A DNA stretch of 64,000 bases from Auricularia sp. M13 (GCA_037042915.1 CM073193.1:6944001-7008000); one strand, 5' to 3'; shown: positions 23,373-35,142, counted from the stretch's first letter. Translations and numbers: made by a program. Notes: generated from the letters alone by a model not told the origin.

Positions 23373-24273
23373 TCACTCAGGAGGGCTGACCGGGCGCGGG
23401 CTTGCGACGTAGTCGCCAAACCATACCCTATGGTAAACGTCAGAGAATAATCATTGCTGTGGAAAACGTGAACATACTTGAGCTTCTGTAAGTTCGCAGA
23501 GACCTGGCGGTCGGCGCCAAAGATGAGACGATGGTTATGCGCGTCGACAACGCCCTTGGGGTACAGCGTCTTGGTGACGCCCACCCAGAAGAGCTGCTTG
23601 CTGTTGTCGACAAACTTCGCGGTGACCTCCGCGACGAAGACGCCCGCCTTGTCGGTCGTCACGCCGTTTACGCCGAGACGGTAGGTGACTTCGATCGTCT
23701 TGCCGATGGCGCTCTTGAGCGAGAACGACGTCGGGAAAGCCTCGGAGTTGTCCTGGCCGACGGCAGCGACGTAGAGGAAAGTGCCGGAGGTTTCCTCGCC
23801 GGTGAACGTGCGCGCGCGAACATCGAGCGCCTTGAGGCCGACTGTAGGGTTGAAGTTGCGCAGGCCAACGAAGGTCACCGAGTTCGCCTGACCGACAGGG
23901 ACGGCCGTGTAGGTCGTGCTGATGTGGAAGCGAACCTTGTGCGTGACAATGCCCGTGACGTTGTAATGCGGCTCGGAGAGGAGGACCGCGGTCTGGCGTC
24001 TGCCGATGCCGCCAGAGATGTAGGGCTTGTAATCCTTCGTCTCCAGCATCTTCTTCGGGTTCGACGAGAGCTCGGCAGCGTAGCAGTAGGTGATCTTGGC
24101 TGTAGAGCTGCAGCCCTGGCGAGACAGGAAGGCAGACGTATGGGCAGTCGCGCTGAAGTCGTCTGCGTAAACGTTGACAGTGCCGCGCGTCCCATTGCTG
24201 ATCAAGTGGTACTGCAGCGCGGGTGCAGCAGCAGCAACGGTGGCTAGAGTAAGGAGTGTGAGGAGACGCGCAT
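23373..24273 (-). CDS. Secreted protein of unknown function, about 290 aa
   Basis: I do not recognise the family. The main frame begins with a clear signal-peptide core (LLTLLTLATVAAAAPA) followed by LQYHLISNGTRGTVNVYADD and mostly beta-type sequence with two Cys (RQGCSS, TYCYAAE). One intron (23428-23477, GTATGT...CCATAG) joins a last exon ending VWFGDYVASPRPVSPPE. The only suitable ATG (24273) is one base out of frame with the signal peptide, a break located around 24262-24271. A base-count error fits; an unseen first exon is the alternative. Beta-rich secreted proteins of this size can be lyases or lectins, but I see no diagnostic motif. Confidence 0.66.
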
Positions 24274-25336
24274 GCTGGTCAAGGGTCAGGGGGTGAGGAA
24301 GCGTGCTCGAGGTTCAAGGATCGTGTAGGTCTTTTAAGGTGAATGCGTGGAACCGTCATGCTCACTGGTGCCTATCTGATGTGCATCCGACTAAGTCTTG
24401 GCCTCGATTGGGCCAGAGGGCCGCAGTTCTGAGTTTGGGCCTAATCGCGAGCACGTGACAAGCAACTCGAGCAAGTCTGAGAGCTGAGGCGTGCCTAGAG
24501 CCTACAGTAGAACTTTGCGAGAGCGAGCATCCACAGGGACTTTCGATTGATCATAGATAAAAGTGCGCCCTGTGTTGCAGAGCGAGTTCTGCGTCCGTTC
24601 GTCATGTCGACAGCGATATGCCGTCAAGCGCGACCAGGCCATGCAAATCGAGTTAAAGCTGGTTTCTCATGCACGGAATAGGATAGGATAGGATAGAATA
24701 ACCACGGAATGGGATGCCGGCCATCGTTAAAGGCTGCTATTTTTAGCTATTCGGACAGTGAGAGAGCAGTAGGCAACCCCTTGCGGGCGAGGCAGCGAGA
24801 GGAATTCGAGGAAGGGTCCAGGTGCAAGCTGTCAAACGCGTTACAAACTCCGCGCTGCTTCCGAGTTGGTTACCGTCACGGTGACCATGATAGCCTCGAC
24901 TCGCGCCGGCTACGATGCAAGGACAGCCCTGGCACCATTCATTTGCTGCTGCACGGACTGAAGGCGGCTCATCTAAAGTTTGTTGAGGGGCCAATCCGAG
25001 GCAGACATGCCAGGCCTGAACCTGAACTTCTGCGCGCAGCGCGAGCTACGCTTTGTCTACCTACAATTTTCGTAATCAGCACCAGCTGCCTGCCTGGTGC
25101 TCGGAACAGACTTACGCGACCAGGTGGCCTTTTTGGCTATCATCTCCGAGCCCTGCCTTGGGACATCGACGCAGGTGTTGGCGCGAACCATGTGTCCTCT
25201 AGCATGAAGGATTGGCAACCTCAGCGTGCTTGTTCCCCCCCCCCAGCCTTTGCGCCTAACGAACACCTAGCATCCTGCGCACTCATGGAATGGTATGATC
25301 CATGAGTGTAACCATCGTCATGCTCATTCTATGGAG
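24274..25336. other. Intergenic, no gene recognised
   Basis: About 1 kb with a short GGATA tandem near 24681-24697 and a C10 run near 25235. Open frames are short and lack motifs. Confidence 0.4.
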
Positions 25337-26883
25337 TTATACGACGGATTGTACGCGACCGTTGCGCTTATACACGACGCCGGCTTTCATCACGAAGACC
25401 ACGCTCTTGGGGTCCACGGCGGCAGCAAAGTCTTCTTCGAGGTTCCCATCGAGCGCAATGATATCGGCTGCCCATCCTCGACGAATGGCACCGAACGCCA
25501 TTCCATTATCGCTCGCAGTTTCTGCCGCTGTGATGATATCCTGGTCGCTCATTTCTTGCTCAAGGGCACGGAGCCGTTGTCTGCCGTCCTTGCCTTCCCA
25601 CTTCATCCCGCGGACTGCTTCCCATCCGCCAAGCGTTGCCCAGCGCAGGACGTGCCTCCACGGTGCTCCATGCTGCACCATCATCTTCATCTCGTCCGCG
25701 TTCTTACCATGCGCGAACACCCCTGTGTCTCCACCAACGGAAATGCGGATTTCGCCAGCTACTGCGCGGTCTATCGCCGCCTGGAAGGCGCGTTTGGCGA
25801 GCTCTTTGGGTGTGGTGTTCGCGTTGGATTCATACGCCATAAGAGTGGGTGTCCAGATCGTTCGAGTGGTTTGTAGCACTCTTAAGCCGGCCTGGGTCAA
25901 GCGGTAGCCATGCTCCACTGTGTCCACGCCAAGCGAGGCCAACTCCAAAATCGACTCTTCGTTGGACGCGTGGGCGGCAACGCGCACGCCGAGCGAATGC
26001 GCTGTGTCAATCATGACCTTCAGCTCCTCGCGCGAGAACAGAGGCTGCGAAAGCGCGCTTTCTTCTGAGGGGAGCTGCCGCGTTTTCGTGCGATAGTCCG
26101 CATAGATTTTGATCCAGTCGGCGCCTGCGCCAATCTGGCGCCTGACAGCCTTGCGGCACTCTTCAACGCCGTCTGCGGCTTCGGCACCGAGTTGTCCGTC
26201 CACTCCCTGACGGTCCAAATGGATATTCCCCTTCGGACCTGATTACTCGTTAGGCATAGGAAGCGAGCTGAAGGACGCATGGGTAGTACCATATCCGCCG
26301 GTGCTAACTATTGCTCGATTCGCGATGAAGTACCGAGGTCCAGGGATGAGGCGCTTTGGCTTCGAAATACAGGCGCGTAGCGGTGTGTCTGCATCGAGTG
26401 CGCCTTCGGTGCCGAGGTCTCTGTGCAGTACGTTAAATACCGCGTATTGCACAGCTCGAGCGAGTCGTGATTGAATGCAGGCCCACCTTACGGCCGTAAA
26501 TCCAGCAAGGAGAGTATTCCTCGCGTGATTTGTGGCCCGAATCGTACGTTCGACTACATTCTCCTTGAGAACCTGGTCGTCCCAAGGAGTTTCTGAGTAT
26601 GGGTGCAGGAATACTGTTGCGCATAGAGAATGTTACTCCTGAATCTGCGCCCCAGCCTATGATCCTAGCACTTACGATGCACATGAGAGTCCACGAATCC
26701 CGGAAGCACTGTCAGACCACGGAGGTCGATATCATGTTCACACGGTTGGAAGTCCTTGGCGACCTGAGAGACGCGGAGGATCACTCCAGACGCAGTATGG
26801 ACAATGACGACACGGTCTTCGAGAAATGTGAGAGTGTGGGGATCGAACAGCTTGCTAGTAATTATGCGCGTCGTGTCCGGCAT
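25337..26883 (-). CDS. Metal-dependent amidohydrolase (imidazolonepropionase/prolidase-like)
   Basis: Amidohydrolase-superfamily TIM-barrel hydrolase (COG1228-like). An N-terminal beta cap (VVIVHTASGVILRVSQVAKD) leads into LPGFVDSHVHLFLHPYSE, whose HVH pair binds metal and is completed across intron 1 (26614-26675). Later marks: NTLLAGFTAVRDLGTEG, GPRYFIANRAIVSTGGYGP, GADWIKIYADY, VAAHASN (metal His), DTVEHGYRL (metal His), SVGGDTGVFAHG (metal Asp), GWAADIIALDGN and a C-terminal FVMKAGVVYKRNG. At least three introns. Substrate not predictable from sequence; relatives act on peptides, imidazolones or mycotoxin amides. An in-frame ATG at 26928 would add 15 residues. No signal peptide, so cytosolic. 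Confidence 0.9.
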
Positions 26884-27258
26884 ATCTGAGCCTTCCACTG
26901 TTGACTTGGGCGAGGTACCGAGCTGCATTGACGCCCACCTTGGTGTCTAGGTGCAGGTCCTCTCCAAGATGACCAATCGGCCAACAGCGGCAAGAGGCAC
27001 AACTTTCGTTCACAAAGATTCCGTGGTTGAACATGCTGAGAGAACGGAGTGATCAAATGTAGGTTGCCTGAGGCCATATGGCAAGGACGGCGGTAGTGCG
27101 TGCGTTCACTAGGAACACAACTACTTGGATCCGTATTGATCGTGAGAGCCTGCCATATGATGTAGCAAACTAGATAGAGCAGGTCGTGACCACTCTAAAG
27201 CCAAGGATAGACGAGGTATAAAGGGGCATACTTGGGAGGCCCGATAGCAACTCACAAC
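26884..27258. other. Divergent promoter region
   Basis: 375 bp between the amidohydrolase (-) and a small secreted protein (+), holding both promoters and the TATA box at 27217. Confidence 0.5.
27217..27224 (+). promoter_or_regulatory. TATA box of the small secreted protein gene
   Basis: TATAAAGG, 42 bp before the ATG at 27259. Confidence 0.55.
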
Positions 27259-27480
27259 ATGAGATCGCCCTGGACTCTCGCAACGCTTCACGTCCTCATA
27301 GCCATTCAGGCCACTCAAGCGCTTGCGGACATCATCCAGTGCCCGCGCGTGCGAGACCTGGAGGGCCGTTTAGTACCATGCTGTGGGTGTCCCCCACCTC
27401 AGCCAACGACGACCCTCTCGCTGCCTCCGCAGCCGCCACAGCAAACCGGACCATTTACGAGGACGCCAGACGAGCCGTAG
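27259..27480 (+). CDS. Small secreted Pro-rich protein, 73 aa
   Basis: Single-exon gene. A signal peptide (MRSPWTLATLHVLIAIQATQ, cleavage near ALA) is followed by a mature part of about 50 residues: one Cys (IIQCPRV), a CCGC cluster, then a Pro/Thr/Gln-rich tail. A TATA box lies 42 bp upstream. The size, signal peptide and clustered Cys fit the small secreted proteins that basidiomycetes make in large numbers. No family recognised. Its reality rests on the signal peptide and promoter. Confidence 0.55.
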   Translation: MRSPWTLATLHVLIAIQATQALADIIQCPRVRDLEGRLVPCCGCPPPQPTTTLSLPPQPPQQTGPFTRTPDEP

Positions 27481-27732
27481 ACACTCGCAAGGGAGTTTGG
27501 AGTCTGAGATGTTAAGGGCATCGGAGAAGGCGTGTGCGACGAGATATGCTTTTGTCATAGCAGTGGGTACGCGCTGATAGCAGTCGATAGCATGATGAAC
27601 CTTGACGAGCGTGCTCTGCCAGAGTGAGCCAGGTATAAGATAAAGCAAAAGGAAGGAAGGAATAAATATAATGAAGGTTAACGCTGCGAACAAACGCGGT
27701 GTCCAATGAATGCAGGATCGCAACCGCCTGAG

Positions 27733-30700
27733 TTAGTGGAGACGGCGGCGTTGGTCGTGCCGCTTTGAGGTCGACTTCCGGCGGTAGAGCTGGATGCGCC
27801 CGCTACCACCGCACTTAGACTTGGCATCGCCTGCGCCTGAGGAAAATGTGAGCGCTTTTGCTAACATTCGAACGCAGGGTGACATACATTTCATATTGCA
27901 CTCGCCCGCAGGACGCTTCTTGCTCGCGTGCAGCAGATTGTCGCAATGACATTCTTTGCCGTACTACGTGACACGCAGTTAGAAGGTGAATGAAGGAACA
28001 ACCGGCACAAGACATACCTCGAGTCCAGCGTACGTGAAACCGAGTGACGAGCAGTGTGACAAGCACGCCTGGGCCGTCAGGCGACTGTCGACCTTCATCG
28101 TCGTCCCCGACAATGCACGAGGTGTGATACTATCTGTGTAGCAGCCGAGGGCGTCCCATTTCGCGCTGGGAGATTTGAACGCGGAATCAGGCGCTGTTGG
28201 ACGCGAAGCGTCCGAGGGCGTCTTGCTTGACTTGCGATACACAGTCAAGGCTCCGCTTCCACCGCACTTGCTCTTGCCATCGCCAGCACCTATCATAACA
28301 GCGATGAGTAAGTAGTCATGGGACGAAGTTTCCGACTAACACTTCATGCTGCATTGATCGTTCGACAGCTTGGCTGAGTTGTACAGTTCGTTGCCGCAGT
28401 GGCACTCGTTGCTGTACTACATGCTCGTTTAGCGACAGACGGGGCCTGTGCAACGAATGGGCAGCGTACCTCAGTACCCGCATATTGGAATCCCTGCTCT
28501 TGGCAATGCGAGACGCAAGTCTTTGGCGTCATATTGGGCTGCGTTAAGAGATTTACCCCACGTAACGCACGAGGGTTGACTGCGTCCCTACATAGATCAG
28601 TCAGTACTTCGTAGGCCAGGCCTCACGAGATAACGATAGGCTCACTTGAAGCAGCCCACAGGGTACCAGCCATCCACAGGGTTAGGGAAGCCATGGTCTG
28701 CCGTTGTTGGCTGTATTGTCTTCACCGGCGTAGTCTTGGGCGGCGATGCGGGCTTGGGAGAGGTCGCAGGTTTGGCAGGCGCGACACTTCCCTTCTTGTA
28801 GACAGCCAAACGCTGGCTTCCACCGCACCTCTGCGAACCGTTGCCTTCGCAGGGGACGTTGCATGCGTATTGCCCAAGGCGGCTGGAATCAAAATCGTTG
28901 CTGCACCAGCACTATGCCCTTGTCAGCTACCGCACGTGTAGAAATGGGAAGATGTTTACCTCGCGCGACCATTCAAGACCCGCGTACTTGTAACCGGATT
29001 GAGAACAATGAGCAACACACTTATTGACGGTCATTCCACCAGGCGTCCAGCTAACTGGCATCGCACGCTTCGCCATGTCGTCCTGTGCAGAATCATTCAG
29101 AACAACAGATGACTAGACCAAGCTGGGTCCTGCTCACGCGTGCGCATCCGAGGGGAGTCCATCCGTCAACCGGGCTGAGGAAAGTCGCCTCTGACTTGGA
29201 GAGTATCCTTGAGGGCGCGTCGCAGTCGGGGAAAACCTTGGCGCGTCCAGGCCCTGGCTGCACCGGGTTGCACCCAGGGAGTCTGTCGACCCAACCATCG
29301 ATCGTATCTTCCACGCGCGGAGGCATGATGCAGTTGGACATCTCCTCGTCGCTGCGGAGCTTGAGGAGGGGACAATCGGAAATGTTGCTGCCAATCTCGT
29401 GAGCAGACTGTCTCCAGCGAATGTAAACGCTTTACCCCGAGTCGTTCGTGCATTGGTCAATAGCCTGCTGGAGAATAGCCGGGTCCCACGCATTGAGGAA
29501 ATCGCCGTGGAACGCATAGCCGGTCTGTAAGGCGACTCGAGCGGTTAAAACGATGTGAGTTATGCATATGATGGACTCACCGGGTCACCGTTGCTCAGGA
29601 CAAACGGTTGGCCTCCAGAGCCTGGAGGAGACCACCACTCTACGTATGACGGAATAAAAATCCCGCAGGATGAAAGTAGGCGTGGGGAGTAGGAAACTTA
29701 CCCGACTTGAAGACATTCGTGTCCCAAATGATTTCGTAGAAGATCGAAACCAACCGCACAGGGTGCGTCTTGGGACATGTCCCGCTATCGACGCCGTCGG
29801 GATATACGACATGCGACCTTTGGTGATGATGAGCAGGTTGTAAAGTGCAATGCATGTGCACCAACTTATGGTTCGGGAGTCCACGTTCTGAAGAAGATAA
29901 GGACGCTGTGGGATAACAGAATGATACTGCAGACGTACCTTGCCATCCCAGCAGCTGGATTGTGTGACAAATGTCGCGCAGGAAAGCAAGATATGGTGAG
30001 CCTCAGAAACATGGTCCCGAATGCTGCGACTTACGATGGGAAGAAGACCTGCGTCCGAACACCGTTTGGGCAGTTACTAGCCGCCACAGTTGAGCTTGTT
30101 CATCGACTCTGGGTCTTGCGGGACTCACTGTGTCGGCAAATGCTAAGATAGCCAGAGTCAGCAATTTCCTCACGGGCCAGAACCAAAATATCCTCACATT
30201 CCATTCTCCTTCAGCGCCGGTACCAGCGTAGTCGAGGCAGTGATGCGTCACAGCACGCTGTTCCAGGCTATTTGGGTCAAAAGACCGCAACACACCGGAA
30301 CCCGCGAGCATTCTGAAGCCCTATACGATATGTCATACTCAGCGCGGGTCCATAGCGCTGCAAGCAAGACAAACGCACAGGCGGGAAGGCGGTGAGCTTT
30401 TCACCAGGGCTTGAAGTGCGCTATGTCGAGTTCAGTCCACGGGCAATAGAATTGCAGTCTGTGCGTTGCGACCGACCTGAAGATAGTAGATGGTGCCGCC
30501 GCCGAGCTGGTTGACCCTGCGGAAGGTGCCATTGCGAGCTTGGAACCACAGCGTGGGCGTCCAGTAGTTCGAGCTGAAGGCGGGCATTAGCAGGTTGTTC
30601 AAGTCGTGAGCATCGGATTGTCATACTTGTCGGCCACAGCCTAAGGACATGGGTCAGCCATATGCTGAACCGCGCAGGGAAAGCACTTGCCTGGCACGTC

Positions 30701-31084
30701 GAGCACGTGCTTGCGCGAGCCTGTTCGTAGTTCTGGGCAAAGTCGAAACTGCGCGAATGAATCAGTAACTGCCGAGACGAGAACCGGCCCAAGATTCACT
30801 CACCCATTCTGCAGAAAATAACGAGGGGCCAGATCAACAGCAAGAATGACACCGTCTAACGGCACGTACACCGCCCAGCACCTGGTGTAGGTGCGTTGAG
30901 ACAATGCCGGGAGTGACAATACTGGAGATCCATGAGCTACCGCGACGCGCCAGAGCAAGGCGAGCACGCACGGATCCGCGCGTTCCATGGTGACCGGTTG
31001 GTTGCAGTTCATACGAAAGAAAGCGTGTGCGGGCATCGCGCCCGCGACGAGAGCGAGGGACCATAAAACCGCCTGACGCGCCAT
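27733..31084 (-). CDS. Secreted DUF1996 protein with three C-terminal WSC domains
   Basis: A signal peptide (MARQAVLWSLALVAGAMPAHA) and FFRMNCNQPVTMERADPIVTP open a DUF1996 domain, followed by THLHQVLGGNGFDFAQNYE, STCSTCQ, NYWTPTLWFQARNGTFRRVN, LTAFPPGFRMLAG, CPNGVRTQVFFPSCWDGK, HPVRLVSIFYEIIWDT and YAFHGDFLNAWDP. Three WSC modules follow, each starting GW/KWxxLGC or GWYPVGC and carrying KYAGLEWSRECWC, QYAGTE.NECHC and TYAGLE.KECHC patterns. WSC domains bind glycans; DUF1996 is common in fungal secretomes, with unknown activity. Over 15 introns, one GC-AG (30641-30690, donor CAG|GCAAGT), and a 5-nt exon (30804-30808). Two irregular spots: a probable one-base loss in the G run at 29875-29877 (minus strand CCC) and an unresolved join around 29401-29436. 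Confidence 0.92.
30641..30690 (-). other. GC-AG intron in the DUF1996-WSC gene
   Basis: Donor CAG|GCAAGT is the textbook GC-donor form, acceptor CCTTAG, 50 bp. It joins STCQ to AVADN in the family frame; no GT donor nearby does. Confidence 0.8.
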
Positions 31085-31788
31085 CTCCTGCGTCGAGAGA
31101 GAAGGTGAAATAAAAAAGACGCAGGAAGGTAAGAAAGAAAAGCCAAGTAGAGGTAGGAGGAAGAGAAAGCGAGGAGCTCCATCACATCGTATAGATGGAC
31201 TGCTTAATCTCGATGCATGTGTAGGCGCCTGTGCCGGATACGGATACGTAGTCACGGTGAATTCCGGATTCATCGAACCCCTATCGTTGCCGACAAAGTC
31301 AAAGCACCTTTGAACGGGCCATCCAAGGCGGATAAAATTTCTCTGCAATCGCTGGATTCTCGAACGCTGTCCTTCTGCCTGTGAACGGAAAAACTTGCCA
31401 AGGATGACAGCAATCTCAAGTCAAGATTGAGCTGCAAGTAACTGTGCCGCATGGCGATGTCTATAGCAACACTCGTCCCGGTATGTTACCGTCGTGGCCC
31501 GTGGAGCTCGACGTATCACCAAAAAGTGCTTTTGACTGAACCAGTGAATGAGCACCAGCCAGCCATCGTAGAGAGCCGGTCCGCAGATGACAGCGAGCTG
31601 TGGACGACGGCTATAAACCGTCAAATATGGCTCGCCGACTCTGCGCGTCATGGCACGGACGTAGAAAACTGTGTGTGGTGTATAACCGTCTCCGTCAATA
31701 AAACGTACAACGTAGGTAGTCACCATCCATCCTGAGTTCTTCGTAGCCGGCAAACACTCTAATCGCATGCTGGGATGACGGGTCGCGC
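31085..31788. other. Intergenic, no gene recognised
   Basis: 700 bp: promoter of the DUF1996-WSC gene and 3' flank of the carboxypeptidase. A 132-codon minus-strand frame here starts inside the carboxypeptidase last exon in another frame and is probably chance. Confidence 0.45.
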
Positions 31789-33977
31789 TCAACCCGAGAG
31801 CGAAAAGTCGAACACCCATCTAAAGTAGAAGTATGACACGCATCAGCAACAAGTCCATGAACAAAACAAATACACATTTGAACGACGCACCTCTCGATAA
31901 GGTCCAGCGCAGCCTCAGGCTGGTCGTACGGCACCATGTGTCTGCGGGCACCATGAGCATAAGTCACCAACGGGGGTTCGCGATCAAAAGACGCACCCAG
32001 CCTCGTGGATCTCGACAAACGTGAAGTTGCCCGCACCGCCGTCGGCGCCGCCGGCCTGGCGCACCTTGCCCACGACCTTGCCACTCTCGAGCGTGCTCCA
32101 CTCCTTCTTCTCTGCGCGCGCAAACGCGCTCTGCAGCCGGTGCCCCTCCAAGGCCTCCATCCAGCGCTCATTGCCGATGAAATTGCACATGAAGTCTACC
32201 CAGCCAGAGCAATAAAAAACAAGTGGTCAGCTCTCCAGCGATCTTGCAGGGCCGCAAAGCACGAACGCACCGGCGTTTCCAGCATACACGAGCACGCGAA
32301 TGCCCGCGTCGAGCAGCTCGGGCAGCAACGCCGCGGTATTGTGCATCCCGTCGCCCTGCATCATGAACGCGCGGTTGACCTCCATGTTGCAGCCCTGGAA
32401 CTGGATGCCCTCCTCCGCGCCGACGGCGCTCTTGACCTCGGGCTGGTTCAGCCAGGTGTCGATCCAGCCGAGTTCGGGGTAGCACAGGTCGCCATCGGTC
32501 TCGCGGTCGCACTTGCGGCGCACGTCGTATGGGTTCAGGCCGAGCTCTGAACAGACAGACATTAGAAATATGGCAACCATACCAAGAGTTGCGAGCGCAC
32601 GTTGGAAGCTTCCATACAACTGACTCCAGCAGTAAAGCCCAGCCGGAACGCTGTTGGGACGATCAACGGCGCGGAAACTTGCAGAAAACGTAAGAGTATA
32701 CGTACCACACCAGACGCGAGTTGGAGGTGTAGCAGCTGTTGATGAGGCGCTGGCAGGTCGGCACCTTGCCCCTCAAGTTCTGGCACTCCTGGCTGTCGGA
32801 GTCCCAGACGGCATATGGGCCGTCGCACGCGTAGTCTGGAACGGAGCCGAACTGCGTCTTGGGTTCCGTGAGGCCATTGGCAAGGACAATGCTCTTGAGG
32901 TTGATCTTGGGCAGGTCTGTCGTAGAGTCGCTGTTGCGCTTGTGGATGACGGACGCGATGTTGGGTGCGTAGGTGCCTGTCACCGGGAGGGTAAGTTTCA
33001 GACAGGCAATCCGACATCATCTGCGCGTACCTCCGTACGACTCGGCCGCAACATGGAACGGCCTGTCCCTGTACTGCGGGAAGCGCTCGAGGAACAGCTG
33101 CAGCAAGGCATACACATCCTGTGCGGCGACTGGGGAGTTGTTGACGGGTTGGCCGCCGGAGCGATAGGAGTAACCGACGTCGACGGGCTGGTCGAGGAAG
33201 ATGATGTTGAAGTTGGTATTCCAGCTGTACTCGTTGACGGTCGTGTTGAGGCCACCGTCGGTGACGCGACAGGGGCCGAGCTCCATGAGGAGTCCTGCAG
33301 ACATAAAATTTGAATGAGCCCACTGAGTCCGCACTGAGACCGGGCTGACCTGACGAGGACGAGCAGCCGGGGCCGCCGTTGAGCCACAGCACCAGAGGGG
33401 CCGTCTCCGGCTCATTGCGCGCCTCAAAGAACCTGGACAGCGGTCAGCCTGAGCACCCAGCTGGGTAGAAACGGGAAACACACCAGAAGAACAGGTGCTT
33501 GTCGGTGTTGACGTCGAGGTAGCCCGAGTGCTGTTTCACATCGGGGTCGCAGAGCGTGGGCTTGGCCGTGGACCCATCGCGCTGGCTGGTGACGCGCAGC
33601 TGGTAGTTGCTGAGCAGGCTGTTGCCGTTGACGATGCGCTCGTCTGGCACGCGCGGTCAGGGACGGGCTGCGGGCGCTAAAGGGAACGCGTGGCTGGCGC
33701 GGTGCTCACAGACGTTGCTGCCGCGCTGGACGAACTCGCGGCCGTCCTTCCACCAGGTCTTGGCGACGCTGACGGCGTGCTCGACGTGCTGCTGGCCGGC
33801 GCCGAGGACTTGCTGGGCGTCGTGCTCCCACTGGACGCTGCGGCCGAGCCAGTCGATGCCAAGGCGCGCGAGAAGGGCGTCGGGCGCGAGCGCGGAGAGG
33901 GCATTGTGCACGTCGCGCAGCCAGGGCGCGGGGGCTGCGGCGACGGCGGGAACGAGGAGCAGAGACGCGGGTTTCAT
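31789..33977 (-). CDS. Serine carboxypeptidase Y (S10), vacuolar/secreted
   Basis: Removes C-terminal residues from peptides at acid pH; the yeast PRC1 product is vacuolar. A signal peptide ([18 protein letters not shown]) and a propeptide of about 100 residues precede the mature enzyme: [75 protein letters not shown] (nucleophile Ser), [17 protein letters not shown] (catalytic Asp) and [14 protein letters not shown] (catalytic His), ending [12 protein letters not shown]. The Asp, the His and the final codons are each rebuilt across GTGCGT introns, and all are present. The Ser box has Thr where many family members have His (SYGGHY). Start is the ATG at 33977, only 50 bp after the stop of the FHIT gene. 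Confidence 0.95.
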
Positions 33978-34027
33978 GGCAAGAGACAAGAGCCGCGTTG
34001 TGCCGCAGTATCTAACGGCGTATGTAA

Positions 34028-34626
34028 TTACTTGAACAGACTGTGCAGCCAGGCAGCCTCTGCCTCCATCTCCTCCATCGTCCGCGGGAGCCGGGCGTCG
34101 TCGGCGTCCATCTTAATTTCCTCCGGTTCCTGCATATACTCGCTGGCCATCGCCCGCCCGGCCTTTTCCAGCAGCGGGTAGACGGCGTCCGCATTGCCCT
34201 CGAACCGGTCGCCCTTGAACCGCCGCGGCAGAATGTGCACGTGCACGTGAGGTATCGACTGCCCCGCCGCGGGCCCGTCCTGCGCCGCCCATGAGTGCTG
34301 TATATGCTGCCTGGCCCCGACGCACCTGGCAGGCGACCGTCAGCGCGTCCGCGCCGTAGGCCTCCTGGACGACCGAGCCCACGCGCTGCACGGTCGTGAA
34401 CAGCGACGCAATCTCGTCCGCGTTCAGGTCGGCCAGCCGCGGCACGACGCGGTTCGGGATCACGAGCACGTCTGCGGTCGCGTCGGTCGTCGCCTCGGGC
34501 CTTCCGCGGGCAGGACGCACGGCCGCGCACGATGGGTTTCAGGTTCACGATCGCAAACGACAGCGACGACCGGTGGAACACTTGCGTCGCCACGTTAATC
34601 GTCGAAAATAGCGTGCTGGCTGCCAT
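34028..34626 (-). CDS. FHIT-type HIT hydrolase (diadenosine triphosphatase)
   Basis: Cleaves Ap3A-type dinucleotides to AMP and ADP; yeast HNT2 and human FHIT are relatives. Two introns: 50 bp (GTGCGT...GACCGCAG) inside KPIVRGHVLVIP and one before DGPAAGQSIPHVHVHILPRR. The HIT triad HVHVH is intact, as are LFTTVQRVGSVVQEAYGADAL and ALTVACQDGPAAGQ. The C-terminal tail (EEIKMDADDARLPRTMEEME) ends WLHSLFK. About 165 aa, near the family's usual 150-200. No targeting peptide is certain. It is in tight tandem with carboxypeptidase Y (50 bp) and divergent from the PL14 gene. Confidence 0.94.
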
Positions 34627-35142
34627 GAGAGCTTCGGTTCGGAGTTTGTCTCTCTACCTCCAGCCACTTCCTCATAATCCAGATATGCACTCCTCGCGGC
34701 TTTCCAGGGCATCTTCATTATGCATTCTATCCTGCACGCCTTCGAGCCTCAGCGAATGCCAATTACGATACGACTGGCGCTCTTATGATGATACGCAGCC
34801 GCTCCCCGAGCGCCCTTTCGAGTCCAAGAGCCAAGCATCCAAGCGCAAGCATATTTATGGCGTTCGCTGGCTTGGTGCATGCATAAATAGGCTTTGGATG
34901 CTTGGCTCCTGGGAATATTCTTGGGATCTACATGATCGTCCGTTTATGGAAGCGCGCAGGCCAGGCAAATCATCGGATACTTTGCGCTCTCTCCTGGCCG
35001 TGGGTGCCTATCAATGTCATGCTAGCGCTGAGGATGAACATGAATCGACTCAAATAAAGCACAACAGCAACGTCTCTCCTCTCTTTGCCTCAACGTCTTC
35101 GTGATCACGGTTCTCGTCGCTCGCACAGCACCCATCGCAACC
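34627..35142. promoter_or_regulatory. Divergent promoter of FHIT and PL14 genes
   Basis: 516 bp holding both promoters, with the long inverted repeat at 34820-34915 in its centre. Confidence 0.6.
34820..34915. repeat. Inverted repeat with TATA-like arms in the divergent promoter
   Basis: A perfect 15-bp inverted repeat, GAGCCAAGCATCCAA (34828-34842) and its complement (34894-34908), 51 bp apart. Similarity extends inward to ATATTTATG on one arm and CATAAATAG on the other. It could form a hairpin or hold paired factor sites. Confidence 0.85.

Noticed and set aside
24681-24697. GGATA short tandem
   Set aside because: Too short to be more than a simple microsatellite.
29401-29436. A 24-28 bp intron in the DUF1996-WSC gene
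   Set aside because: Too short to be a believable intron; more likely a missing base or deletion, so left unresolved.
31421-31819. Minus-strand 132-codon frame with ATG after the carboxypeptidase
   Set aside because: Its start lies in the last carboxypeptidase exon in another frame and it shows no family motif; probably chance.
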